DNA from: Takakia lepidozioides
Taxonomy: Eukaryota; Streptophyta; Takakiopsida; Takakiales; Takakiaceae
Direction of reading: 5' to 3'
Length of the DNA stretch: 64,000 nucleotides
NCBI GenBank assembly: GCA_030704615.1
Contig: CM060731.1
Location: 71,032,756 to 71,096,755, forward strand
Below the pieces are notes generated by a model, which was not told the origin of the DNA, did no database searches, and saw only the letters and a list, made by a program, of their open reading frames with translations. The position numbers and the translations under genes were made by a program. This document shows positions 45,055 through 55,729 of the stretch, piece by piece; the first letter of the stretch is position 1; the number at the start of each line of letters is the position of its first letter.

Positions 45055-46325
45055 GGGTACCAACAGTGTGCGTTGGCGCACACCGTTTGAGCCCACCTTG
45101 TCACTGTTTTTTCCCTGTGAAATTCGGCAATACAGGGCATGTCTCTGAGGTTCAATGAACACTTACCTGGCAGTCCAAACAGTGTGCGTCAACGCACACT
45201 GTTTGAGCTCACCTTGTCATTGCCTTTGTCATCTGAAAATCGGCCACATAGGGTTTGTCTTTGAGGATCAATCATCACTTACCTCGCAGCTCAAACAGTG
45301 TGCGTTGGCGCACATTGTTTGAGCACACCTTGTCACTGTTTTTTCGGTGTGAAATTCAGCAATACAGGGCATGTCTCTGAGGTTCAATGAACACTTACCT
45401 GACAGCTCAAACAGTGTGCGTCAACGCACACTGTTTGAGCTCACCTTTGTCATCTGAAAATCGGCCACATAGGGTTTGTATTTGAGGATCAATCATCACT
45501 TACCTGGCAGCTCAAACAGTGTGCGTTCGCGCACACTGTTTGAGCACACCTTGTCAATGTTTTTTCCCTGTGAAATTCGGCAATACAGGGCATGTCTCTG
45601 AGGTTCAATGAACACTTACCTGGCAGCTCAAACAGTGTGCGTCAACGCACACTGTTTGAGCACACCTTGTCACTGTTTTTTCCCTGTGAAATTCGGCAAT
45701 ACGGGGCATGTCTCTGAGGTTCAATGAACACTTACCTGGCAGCTTGACGCACAGTGTTTGAGCTCACCTTGTCATTGCCTTTGTCATCCGAAAGTCGGCC
45801 ACATAGGGTTTGTATTTGAGGATCAATCATCACTTACTTGGCAGCTCAAACAGTGTGCGTTGGCGCACACTGTTTGAGCCCACCTTGTCACTATTTTTTC
45901 CCTGTGAAATTCGGCAATATAGGGCATGTCTCTGAGGTTCAATGAACACTTACCTGGCAGCCCAATCAGTGTGTGTCAACGCACACTGTTTGAGCTCACA
46001 TTGTCAATGCCTTTGTCATCCGAAAATCGGCCACTAAGGACTTCTCTTTGAGGTTCAATGAACACTTACCTGGCATGTCTCTGAGGTTCAATGAACACTT
46101 ATGTGGCATGTCTCTGAGGTTCACTGAACACTTTCCTTGCAGCTCAAACAGTGTGCGTCAACGCACACTATTTGAGCTCATTTTTTTTATTTTTTTTCAT
46201 CTGAAAATCGGCCACTAAGGGCTTCTCATTGAGGTTCAATGAACACTTACGTGGCATGTCTTTGAGGTTCAATGAACACTTACCTTGCAGCTCAAATAGT
46301 GTGCGTCAACGCACACTGTTTGAGC
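45055..46325. repeat. Copy C 5' array: CAGTGTGCGT-CA palindromes, ~110-117 bp period
   Basis: Arms GCTCAAACAGTGTGCGT and their reverse complement flank a CA (or TG) centre, near-perfect over 17 bases each. Sites lie at about 45060, 45176, 45293, 45409, 45517, 45629, (half) 45740, 45848, 45962, 46147 and 46291. Between them run GAGGTTCAATGAACACTTACCTGGCA units. The array ends ~90 bases before the first recognisable exon of copy C. Confidence 0.95.
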
Positions 46326-46410
46326 TGACCTTTTCTTCCACACATGGCCTGCTCAAACACCATCGTCTCATGCCTCACTCTTATATCAATTTGAATGGAC
46401 AACCCTGCAG

Positions 46411-47006
46411 GAGAAGATGCAAAGTGTGGCGGAGGAGATCCCTTCGGGGCTGGGGAAGGAGATCATTGTTGATGTTGACGATGAGTTCTATGAAAGCAAA
46501 GCCGCTGAGATGCTGGGGGGTCAGAAGGTAAACTCTCAGCTTGTGGTGCAAAGTATGCTTGCCCCGGGTGGGAGGTTGAAGATTCCCCTGTGTAGGATGG
46601 TTTCCATGCCCGTCGTTCGACCACCCCTCATCAAGGACATTCTCAAGCTAGAGGCCGAGTTTGTTCATGGGTATTTGGATGGATCCGCAATGTTTTACGT
46701 TTGTACAAAGGATTCCAGAGGCAATGAGCTCCTTGTGGATGAGTCAATCGTGGACTCCTGGGATCCTATTTGGAGACAGGTGAACGAATCCTTCGAACTT
46801 CTTCTCTCCAGGAAACCTTCCACCCAGGCATTCTCGGGGAAGATGTTTCACGTTTGGGATGGGAACCACCGGTTGCTTGCATGGATGGCTGTTATTGGGA
46901 GGCTGCACTCACAGGAGGAAGAGTGGCATTACTCTGTTCGATCGATGGTGCTGGATTGTGAGGGGAACATGATGGGTCTTCTGATGGCAATAAATGATGT
47001 GAACAG
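46411..47006 (+). pseudogene. Copy C, ParB/sulfiredoxin-fold domain exon
   Basis: After acceptor ctgcag the frame is open for ~198 codons: an acidic start (IIVDVDDEFYESKAAEML), LKIPLCRMVSMPVVRPPL at about 46576-46629, and KMFHVWDGNHRLLAWM at about 46843-46890. HYSVRSMVLD and AINDVNR follow at the donor (47006). DGNHRLLA is the ParB/Srx signature, the strands before it and the final helix fit the fold, and the exon is free of stops, making it the best copy of this domain in the window. Phase to the next exon does not match as read; a donor a few bases earlier (GAT|gtgaac, 46999) would restore it. Confidence 0.78.
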
Positions 47007-47087
47007 GTTGGTTTCTCATCCTACATGTTCCACTTGTAGTTCCGTGGTTCTTTGATTAAAGTCCTTGAATTTCATTCTGACTTTCAG

Positions 47088-47547
47088 ATATCATTCTGCA
47101 GCATGTTCCCCAGGCCGAAGAAAGAGAAGAAGACCCAGCGTGTCATTCCTGTCAGTGACAATGTGCTGGACACATGGCTTCACAAGGCCACTTACTGGAG
47201 CCAGGTGTGATGTCCTTTCCTGTGTCACTTTCTTTTCTCTTTTCCTGTCCTTCTCTTTCCATTGCCTCTCACATTCGCTGTGATTTTTTTTGGGTTCATT
47301 CTTGCATTTGAATTGTTTTGCAGTTGGAAGAAAGGGCACGGTCAGTTCTGCATACTCAGCTGGCTGACTATGGCATCACTATAACAGCACCGAAGGTCTC
47401 CTTCGAAGCATACATGAGGAAATGGAGAGCCACAGTGTGGCACTCTTGTTTCTTTAGAGAGTTTAGCAAGTAGGGTGGCATCAGTCGAACACATGACCTT
47501 GACCAGCAAGAAAAAGGAGAGGAAGCCTGGAAACGATGCCTTTACAG
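47088..47547 (+). pseudogene. Copy C, two middle exons (47088-47214, 47324-47547)
   Basis: The first encodes MFPRPKKEKKT...VLDTWLHKATYWSQ, matching WSFPKP...DMWMNRMTWWFQ of copy A. The second encodes VSFEAYMRKW and CFFREFSK, then an in-frame TAG at about 47472, and ends RCLYR with conserved phase. The two exons present in copies A and B (TENAF and DLAHA exons) are absent here, so C and E form a shorter subfamily, or C lost them. Copy E has a TAG at the same place. Confidence 0.6.
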
Positions 47548-47695
47548 GTGCACACCCTAGGCCGTTCAGGCTACTTAGTGTGCTGTGGTTGCAATGTACT
47601 GTGACGCATACAGTTTAAGGGGGTCTTCCTGGTGTGATGGAAAAGCTGAGAGACAATAATTGCATTGCATAATGAGGCTGTCTCTGTTCCTGCAG

Positions 47696-48346
47696 GTACA
47701 TAAAGTTTGTTCTCATGGAAGAGAATTGCTTGGACAAACATCCAGATTTCGTGGACCTCTGGCTTGTCCCTGCTGGCAATCAGACCATGTTTACTACTGG
47801 GATCTTGCATGACAGGGGCCCAGACCATCTTTCTTCTTGTGGTTGGTATTTGGATTGCCCTCCTTCTGAGACCCCAGCTCCGGAGGTGTCTTTGAGGAGA
47901 GAGAATGAGCGAATTGCAGCCACTGCCGCAGCAGCCAACCTCGACATTCATGAACGAAATTTGAGACTCTTGCAGAGAAGGAGCCTCCCGCTCAGGATAC
48001 CCCGGGTAGAGGTAGAAAGGCAAAGGGAAAAGATGTTACAGGTGTTGTGGGGAAAGGAAGGGGTAGAGGGAAGGTGGCACAAGGGCAGGGAAGTGTTGCA
48101 GATATTGGCCCAGTGGTGCATGTCCAGCAGACTCCACCGCATGGTAGGGGATCCGTGAGAAAGAACAAGGGGGTGGTTGATCCCAAGGACCCGTACCATG
48201 CAGTGGAACATCCGACGAGGGTCATTCGCCCTACCAGGTTGGAGATGGCCAACGTCGGATTCCTTGCCATGATGGAGTCCAAGAAATCTGATTACAAGGG
48301 CGAGCCATCACCAGTATGGGAGAGGATTGTAGAGTTCCTCGGCACG
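47696..48346 (+). pseudogene. Copy C, long linker exon before the methyltransferase core
   Basis: It starts YIKFVLMEEN in phase with the previous exon, then WYLDCP, matching WYLDIP of copy E and WYVDLP of copy A. A frameshift near 48000 moves from one frame into GKGRGRGKVAQGQG and later YHAVEHP, VGFLAMMESKKSDYKGEPSP. The end matches the parallel segment of copy E (FLAMMETRKGGYTGDPSP). The basic Gly/Lys/Arg stretch could bind nucleic acid (inference). Confidence 0.6.
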
Positions 48347-48431
48347 GTGCATGTTCTCTTTTGCTTCTTCTCTGCAGTGGGCATGGATCGTTTCAATCCT
48401 CTTGAGTATTCCATTGTACTTTTGTTTGCAG

Positions 48432-48770
48432 GCTAAAATGACCAAATCCTGGGTGAACGAGAAGGAGAAGCAATATGCAACCGAACTCATAATCTTGGAC
48501 ATCCCTGATGGGTTGGCAGTCCCGGATGTCCCTCCATCGGGTGCTTGTCCGGGTTGGAATGCTTTTGATGAGCGCTACTGGCGGTGGGTTTTCTCCTTTT
48601 GCAATTTTTTCCTGTCCGATGCAGGTGTTTTGGTGCTCATACAGTCCACCGACGTTCACTGTCGCCGTGCACTTGCCAGCTATTTGAAAGCCTCGGGCAT
48701 GAGAGTCCTGAAGACATGGAATTGTGTGAACAGCATGTACCTTACGAAGGGGGATCGTCCGGGAGAGATG
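48432..48770 (+). CDS. Copy C, exon with methyltransferase motif IV position
   Basis: An open, phase-0 exon. ELIILDIPDGLAV at about 48483-48521 is followed by PGWNAFDERYWRWVF and FLSDAGVLVLIQS, then LKTWNCVNSMYLTKG at the end. The strand-DxP-turn followed by W, Y and a hydrophobic helix and strand is the layout of motifs IV to VI in beta-class amino-methyltransferases, with DIPDG at the catalytic position. Copy E is alike. Without the aromatic residue the usual target-base stacking would be lost, so the substrate may differ or the site may be inactive. Confidence 0.68.
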
Positions 48771-48895
48771 GTAAATTTGCCTTCTTCTTCCTCTTCTTGG
48801 TGGTTCTCGGATGGAGTTGTGTAGGTCGCTCGAACTCATATGTAGGGGCCTGATTTTTTAAGCTTCTTAGTTCCTTCTGGATGTGTTGTTCGCAG

Positions 48896-49488
48896 ACTCG
48901 TTTGTTTGAAGCTGTTTGTCTCATCCGAGTGCATCCACCAACGACTCCCCGGCATTTCGGAGTTCGCCATCACTCATGGGGGCAAGTTCATAGACGACAG
49001 GACAGATCCTCCCACGGATGACATGCACCACAACTACGTCGACAGCAATGTCTGCTTGCAAAGGGGGAATGGGGTTCCTTGGAGAGGGGCGAGGGAGAGG
49101 AGCCCAGCTATATTCAAACGATTGTGGAGTGCTGCACCTACACAGACGCCAGAGTTATGGATTTGTCAATGGGCACAGGTTTGTCTCTTCAACATTCGGA
49201 TTTCAGGAGGTTTGATTGAGCTTGCACTTTCAGTACTTCCCACCGTTCCATATGTGTCTTCAATGTCTGCTTCCTTCATTCTATTCCACTGCAGGTGCTT
49301 CGTACCACGCTTGCAAGGCCAGTGCGCGACATCTCTTTGGGATTGAAGGGGATGCTGAGATTTACAAGAACCTCCTGATGGGTTTGGGTGGACACACTTC
49401 TCAAGTCCTTCCGAAGCCCCGTCCCGCTGATATTGATACAGAGGAGACTTTCGACAAGGAGCTGGACTCCGACTTTGCCTGTGAGTAA
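48896..49488 (+). pseudogene. Copy C, exons with methyltransferase motif I (48896-49178, 49295-49488)
   Basis: The first exon starts TRLFEAVCLIRV, shifts frame near 48955 into FAITHGGKFIDDRTDPP and again near 49110, and ends IQTIVECC and RVMDLSMGTG. The second continues ASYHACKASARHLFGIEGD and AEIYKNLL, then an acidic tail ending DFACE-TAA. GTGAS...R.LFGIE.D..IY is a close match to motifs I and II of DNA methyltransferases (GSGTT...R..GIE). It is the clearest evidence in the window for the methyltransferase assignment. The intron sits inside the glycine loop, as in copies A, B and E. Confidence 0.75.
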
Positions 49489-49630
49489 GTTCAACTTGTG
49501 GATGCTTGCATTGTTGTTTCAATATCGAGAATCACTGTTCTTGAGGCAAAGTTCACATGGCAGACATCCTCTTCGTTGGACTTGTGTATTGCATATTGTG
49601 TTCTGAATGGGTTTTTGTCGACATGTGCAG

Positions 49631-49871
49631 GAGTCCGCGTGCTTCCACTTGCCCTCTAGGGCTATCACACCTATTTGGACTTCTTTCCAGTCCTCCTCGG
49701 TCTTGCGTGCTACCTGTCTATGCGGAGGCACTCGCAACAAGCATGACCGTTCATGGCACTCGGAGTCCACCCATCGACGGCCGTGGTAGAAGACGTGGTG
49801 TTGGGGCCAGAATCTTTGTGGATGACATAGCACAGGAGGTCGAGACTGATTCTGATGACTGTGACACTTGA
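49631..49871 (+). pseudogene. Copy C, possible terminal exon with acidic tail
   Basis: The preceding exon has a good donor (GCCT|gtgagtaag) and a cgacatgtgcag acceptor lies at 49630. The open frame ends RIFVDDIAQEVETDSDDCDT. Acidic C-termini also end copy B. The joined phase would give an immediate stop, so either the previous exon simply ends at TAA 49488 or a base has been lost. Confidence 0.3.
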
Positions 49872-51263
49872 TATGAAGTTTTCTTTTGGTTTTATTCGGG
49901 GCCAAATTTGAAATGGGATGGTTGTGTGTCCTTGTTGTCCTGTTTGCAATGTATGCGTGGAATGCACATTAATGGGAACAAACTATTGTTGGAGATGGGG
50001 GTTGCGTGGACTGCCCGGATTGTTCCTTCAATCCATTTAGTGTTTTCTGGACCTCATTGCAAAAACAAACAAACGACTTTGGTTCGTGTACAACATTCTC
50101 GCATCATTTGGTCGTTGGTCTCCAAACCATTCCTGCTAGAAGAATGGTTGTGAATCCATCACGGTGAAGTCCACCTCATCAAAGAGCTGTGAGGCATTCT
50201 CAAATCTAATGAGCATCCATGATGCTCCCGCACATACCTGGCATGTTCGCAAGGGTGGTGAGTAAGAAAAGATTTCGCAGGGTTTCGCTTTAGATCATGT
50301 CAGTGTGCACCTCCTCACGACGTACCCACATAAACTTGTGAGGGCTTGGTATGTTGATAACGTCTGCATGGATGCAATGGATACAATGGATGTAACATAT
50401 CCACTCTGCATTCCCGGGAAATGGCTGATCAACCCGCGGATATAGGTGACACCCGCGGAAATAGGCCCTGTATGTATGCTGACGTGGCGTGAGCCTGTGC
50501 TGGGCTCACGGTTTCCTGGGCTCACAGGCTCACGGCTCCAGGCTCACGGAATAACACCCCCTATATGACGCATCAATACTTATGTCGTAGTTTGGTTTCA
50601 TGTATGAATACCAATCATACTATATTATTACATATACCAAATGTACTATGAATGAGAGGGGGTGGAAAAAGACTCACCTTTGCCACATCCGCAATCAGGT
50701 TCTTCTTGTAATGCTCTTCGACAACATGCGGTTGCCGCCTCGGTGGTCTGGTGCCGCCCGGCGGTATCATTGCCCAACACTTAGTGCACCAACACTCAAT
50801 CCTTTCGGGGGATGCTGAAGCGTGAGCATGTGAGTGCGTGAGCGCAGCCACGCTCACGCCACGTCAGCATTGCCACCTAGGCAGCCATGTCTGACTCCTC
50901 GTCATCACACCCTGCCAGCTTGGTAGACGCCACGTCACGGCAGGTTGACGTCAATTCCATAGGCAGCGACCTATAACCGCGGGCCGAAAAGGTATAAGGG
51001 GGCCCATAGCCGCGGAATTGCACATTCGGCACATAGGGAACATATGTGGGCGATGTTGTTGAATGATTGTGTTTGCAGAGACCGAATATACAATGGTTGT
51101 GGATGAATTAATGAGGATGATAGACAGTGAATGTGGATGCCTGTTAGAGGACTGTCAGGGACTTAGACATACGGGATCTGTAGGGTACCCTTAATTTTTG
51201 CACAGACTGAGACCAACAGGAGCCTTAGGGGTGACAGCAGCGCACTGTAGAGGGGGGTTACAC
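49872..51263. other. No supportable gene; GGCTCACGG repeats
   Basis: GGCTCACGG/CGTGAGCC units cluster at 50485-50555 and 50815-50865. TATAACCGCGG and TAGCCGCGGAATT at 50970-51020 echo the blocks seen at 14105-14200. No gene is seen. Confidence 0.4.
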
Positions 51264-51462
51264 AGCCCGTCACAGTCGTCACAGCCGACACAGCCAACAC
51301 AGCCCGTCACAGTCGTCACAGCAGACACAGCCGACACAGCCAACACAGCCCGTCACAGTCGTCACAGCCGACACAGCCGTCACAGCCGACACAGCCCGGC
51401 ACAGCCACACAGCCAGTCACAGCCCGTCACAGTTTCACACAGCCAGTCACAGCTTGACACAG
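51264..51462. repeat. Minisatellite of CACAG(C/T)CG units
   Basis: Irregular tandem copies of GTCACAGTCGTCACAGCCGA, CACAGCCAA and CACAGCCC occur over ~200 bases. Confidence 0.93.
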
Positions 51463-53304
51463 CTGTCACGATCATAGGGAACGAAGAGTAGGACAGGGAA
51501 CGACTGTGGGGAACAACACCTGCGAAGGGAACATGTTAGTTCACAGACGACGGTTAGCGAGGGAAACGGTTAGAACCACGGATAGGAAGATAAAGGGAGA
51601 AACGGGGAATTGAGGGATATGATTCGGAGGAGGACTTCTTGGTCATGGAGGAGAGGGGATCGGGCAGAGATGAAGAACGGAAGTGAAGATAGAGAGATGA
51701 TGAGTAGATGCTTGATATATGCAAGGCTGTAATGATATTGTAGAGCAGATTAGAGACACAATGGCTTCGACCTGATACCTGATAAATCATAATCGGATAC
51801 TTTTACGATACAATCACACTGTGTAGAGAGATCTGAGTGAAGCTGTGGAATGAATGGATGAGTTGATGGAATCCAATAGATTGATAAAGCAAACTGATAC
51901 TTAATTATCAATGGTAAGATAGCTAACATGAATACCAAAAGGGAAACAAATAGGAAACACCCCCATGATACACTAGCTGTAGGTCATGACTGATTGTTCT
52001 GCGCGGGCTGAGTACTTAGAGATTTCCAACTCTTCTATCTTGGAGTTTCCGCCTCGAATAGCGAAGGGATGGGTGAGTAAAAGCCGCGCGACAATGCCAC
52101 GCTGCGAATGTGGATGAATGTGGATGAAAAGTTATGGATGAATGTGGATGAAATCTAATGGATGAATGGGAGTGGATGAATGTGCAATGAGAAAATCCCT
52201 CATGAAGCACATGATAAGATTTAACCAATGTCTGTCATTTGGGGAAAGGTCGGCCGATGAAACCTACGTAGAATAAGACAACACAGAAGATGCCATGCAC
52301 ATATTCCATTCTTTGATATTTTCCCACTGGTTACTGGAGCATTTTCCATGTGCAGCACGCTTCACTTTTGTTTTCCTCTTTAGTGTCGACACATAGTGAG
52401 CCATTTGAGCACCACACTGGAGGAACGCACCATATTACCACACTGAAGTGGCTGTGGACTGTCAGTGCGACCTGGTCGCCTTGCTAGTGAGGTACAATGT
52501 GCTAATGTCTCTCGATAGAGCACCAACATTTTCAAGCTTATTCATTAGTTGTAAGCATACCCATTAAAGTTATGCATGACGAGTTCTAGGTCTTTCACAT
52601 TGTGCAACAAAATTTTGACGAAACCACTTGGCAGCACATGCGTACTCTTCTTGTTTGACCCAAAACCAATGTTAGGCATCAGTGTCGTGCCCTTGATCTA
52701 GCGCTGAAGCCGATAGTGCATACATACTACAGCCATAAGGCTTGCACCTAAAATGTTTGCTCATGCAAAATGACAGAGTGATGCGAAATGAAGACATAAA
52801 TACAGATAGAAGTCATATTTGCAAATGCATACAAGCCTCGAAATTGAGGAACGAGCGTTCAACGACATTACTAGGAACACACATGCGTATGCAGGCATTG
52901 TATTACATAAATGTGTGGGAACACAATAGGTGTGGCACTTGCCACATGCCCAGAACCAAAACCGGACTACATTGACGCATGGTCTCAATCACTACAACTA
53001 TCCCCTGAAACTGTGGCACTATCATCCATGAAAACCCGAGCTCCTAGGTGCCTTTTCTGCTTCCAAGCACACGGGGGAGATTTGTTCAATAACTGTTGTC
53101 AAGCAATGGCCTCGGTGTACTGGCAGGATGTACGAACGTGGAGGGCTGCACCAAAAGTCAGACTTAAAAACACAGACGTCGTGCAAAGGAATAGCTTCCA
53201 ATGTCCTGACAACCAACGTGAACGCAATGCATTAGCGAACATAGAAGAAAAGGGAATGGTGGGGGGGTTGTGTTCGAGAACTAAGGTTCATACAGAATTT
53301 CAAC
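51463..53304. other. No supportable gene
   Basis: Only short frames. GTGGATGAATG and AATGGATGA repeats occur at 52107-52180. The 3' end (after about 53260) is the downstream flank of copy E. Confidence 0.4.
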
Positions 53305-53862
53305 TTACTCACATGCGAAATCATCGTCCAGGTCTTTGTCGTCCCCTTCGTTGATATCCACATGCACTATACCCTCCTGTTCCTAGACGGCAGGGGGTGG
53401 CTCTTGCAAGCTTGCAATGATGTCATTGAAATATCCGCATCCCCTTCCATACCAACCAAATGCCTGCCCCCCAGCCTTGCAAGCATGGTACGAAGCGCCT
53501 GCAAGACGCTGTACTGTTAGCAAGATGTAACAAACTTTGCAACAAGAAGAGAATACCAGAGAATGATCGGGGTCTAACCTGTCCCAAGAGTGAGGTCCAC
53601 GATGCGCAACTCCGGATGAGAGCATGTCTCTATAATTGTCTGAATAAAAGTTGGGCTCTTCTCCTTCGCCCCTCTCCATGGTGTGGAATTGGACTTTCTC
53701 AAACACATTACAATCCACGTAGTTGTAGTGAATGTCGTCCACCACAGGATCAAACCTGTCGTTGATAAAACAACCTCCCCCCTGAAGCATGAATTCCTTC
53801 ACTGACGCAGGAATGGAAGGAGGGCGAATCCTGACGAGGCACACGGCTTCAAAAAGGCGGGT
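53305..53862 (-). pseudogene. Copy E, exons with methyltransferase motif I (53862-53579, 53498-53305)
   Basis: On the minus strand the first exon starts TRLFEAVCLVRIRPP, has FINDRFDPVVDDIHYNYVD, shifts frame near 53695, and ends SPTFIQTIIETC and RIVDLTLGTG. The second has ASYHACKAGGQAFGWYGRG, an in-frame TAG near 53382, and an acidic end DLDDDFACE-TAA like copy C. The acceptor before TRLFE reads gcaa instead of gcag (copy C has cgcag), so splicing is probably lost. Motif II GIE is GWY here. This is a decayed methyltransferase half. Confidence 0.65.
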
Positions 53863-53927
53863 TTGCACAAAAAGACATCATGAAGCACATAAGAGCAGAT
53901 ATGATTCAAAATCCCAAAAAGATGAGA

Positions 53928-53989
53928 GCAATTTGACCCCTCCGGAATTGAGCGCGTCAACGCACTCAATTCCGGAGGGGTCAAATTGC
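53928..53989. repeat. 62-bp palindrome, 30-bp arms, CA centre, in copy E intron
   Basis: The two 30-base arms around CA at 53958-53959 differ at one position, which would still allow a G-U pair in RNA. Arm core: CCTCCGGAATTGAG. It sits in the intron between the exons with motif IV and motif I. Confidence 0.97.
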
Positions 53990-54024
53990 ACACGAATTGA
54001 AGCAAGAAAGAGAAGGAGGATTAC

Positions 54025-54279
54025 CAGATAGCTTGCAATCTCCCGACGACATTTCGTAGTGATGGATTGAATCATAACCAGAACCCCTCCATCCGACAGA
54101 AAGAACTTGCAAAAAGAGAAGACCCACCGCCAGTACCTTTCGTCAAATGCATTCCAGGTTGGGCAAGTGCCAGTGGGGAGAATGTCTGGTACCGCCTGCC
54201 CGTCCGGAATGTCAACAATCACCATGTCTGCAGCACACGGTTTCTGAGCACCATTCACCCAATCCCGCCCTGACGAAAC
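54025..54279 (-). pseudogene. Copy E, exon with methyltransferase motif IV position
   Basis: Open in frame on the minus strand: ADMVIVDIPDGQAVP at about 54236-54192, PTWNAFDERYWRWVF, FLSDGGVLVMIQS. It closely matches copy C. It ends at ASYL|gtaatc, about 25 codons before the end seen in copy C (LKTWNCVNSMYL), so the exon end was replaced by the palindrome-bearing intron sequence or the donor moved. Confidence 0.65.
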
Positions 54280-54359
54280 CTGCAAACAGCGCCGACAAAA
54301 ATTTAAAACCACATCGAAGATGGGAAATTTGCAACAGTGAAGATGGGAAATTTGCTTAC

Positions 54360-54953
54360 CGACTCCATAAAAGCACTCATCTTAACCCACGTTGGAGAGG
54401 GATCTCCAGTGTAACCACCTTTCCTGGTCTCCATCATGGCAAGGAAGGAGTCGTTCACAAGCTCGCATCTGCATTCTCGGTTGATTCAGGATGAGTGCTC
54501 CACTGCGTCATATGGCTCAAACTTCCCCTTGCGTTTGCGATCCTTGGTTGTAATTGGGGTCTGGGCACCAACACCTACTGCAGCATCCCCTTGGGTGCTC
54601 TTCTCCTTCCCTTTGTGCCCTTCCCCTTCCCCTTCCCTCTCGCCAGAGTGTTAGTGGCTGCAAGTTCCTTCTCAGCGAGGTTTTGTAGGTTTCTGTTATG
54701 CAATTCCTTGTCTGTTAGAGGAGCCAAGGACTCCACATTGTTATTCTGGTTCCGTGTCTGCAACCTATACCATGGGCAATCTGATTTGGGTATGTCGAGA
54801 TACCAGCAGCAGTCCTTGAGGTGATATCTACCGTAATCCCTGAGGGTTGCTGCAGTGTACATGGTCTGGCTGTTGGAGGAGTCAGCCCACAAGTCGATGA
54901 AGCCTGGGTACTTGCTGAGGTTGTTCCCAGGAATCAAAATGTTCTTGATATAC
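54360..54953 (-). pseudogene. Copy E, long linker exon
   Basis: Starts YIKNILIPGNN after tttctag and has SQTMYTAATLRDYG and WYLDIP. It then has a basic ARGKGKGKGTKGRRR segment, a stop, and in another frame PYDAVEHSS, a further stop and DSFLAMMETRKGGYTGDPSP. It matches copy C along its length. The exon is open at both ends but broken in the middle. Confidence 0.6.
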
Positions 54954-55018
54954 CTAGAAAACAATGCAGGCACAGTATCAGAAAGTGGAGGAGAAACTAC
55001 ATGATGTGTGGCCCCTGA

Positions 55019-55260
55019 AATCTGTGTGCGTCAATGCACACTTTTTGACAAACACGCACACAACGGGAAAACCCCTTAAGAAACGTCATAGGACCATTGA
55101 ATGTAGAGGTCAGACAACCAGAACTCATAACATGAAAAAACAACCAGATAGGCAGCGGGTCTCCAAGAAATGAACCTGCATTGAATGAGACATAGGGAGA
55201 ACAGTCCAAAGATCCAACCCTCCAAAAATGCATGCGGTGACGCACTCAATTTTGGAGGTC
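55019..55260. repeat. Two palindromes in copy E intron
   Basis: TGTGTGCGTCAATGCACAC at about 55021-55040 is of the copy C arm type. CCTCCAAAA...TTTTGGAGG at about 55208-55257 shares the copy E arm style (CTCAATT, GACGCAC). This intron is the positional equivalent of the array-bearing intron of copy A. Confidence 0.8.
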
Positions 55261-55301
55261 CTAAAGGTAGAAGGTGAACCTGCTTAGTTCAAATGACCCA
55301 C

Positions 55302-55440
55302 CTGTACACGACCCTTTTCATGGCTCCCTCGGCTCCGAACTGCTGCTTCGAACTCTTTTGTGCAGGATATGCCCCCCTACCTGGCGAACTCTCTGAAGAA
55401 ACCGTTACTCCACGATGTCGCCTTCCACTTTCTCAAGTAA
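55302..55440 (-). pseudogene. Copy E, exon fragment cut by a CACTA-like insertion
   Basis: On the minus strand YLRKWKATSW and GFFREFAR precede an in-frame TAG at about 55391. The end KRVVYR meets a gt donor with the family phase after a 1-base shift. It matches YMRKWRATVW, CFFREFSK and the TAG of copy C. Its 5' side ends exactly at a CACTACAACAAAA terminus (55441). Confidence 0.6.
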
Positions 55441-55484
55441 CACTACAACAAAAAGCGGCTTTTACGTCTCTGTGTTATGACTGC

Positions 55485-55630
55485 AAAATGACTGAATGGG
55501 TGGCGTCACTTGGTGTGCTATGACATGACTGGAAATGTTAGATGGTGCCCTGTCATGGGCTGTTTATGTCTTTAATTGACAATGACTCTAGTTGGTCTTG
55601 TCCATGTCTTGATATGACATGAGTATCTTC
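55485..55630. repeat. Left member of inverted repeat pair
   Basis: It is about 85 percent identical by eye to the reverse complement of 57229-57375, including GGAAATGTTAGATGGTGCCC and TCTTTAATTGACAATGAC. Confidence 0.9.
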
Positions 55631-55729
55631 CCACTCTTCCTGTTCCAGTGTACTTAGTGGTTTTTGTACACACTATCTACCGTCTTCCCTTATTGTTATT
55701 GCCTCACCTTTGTGACTTACTGCCAAGTT

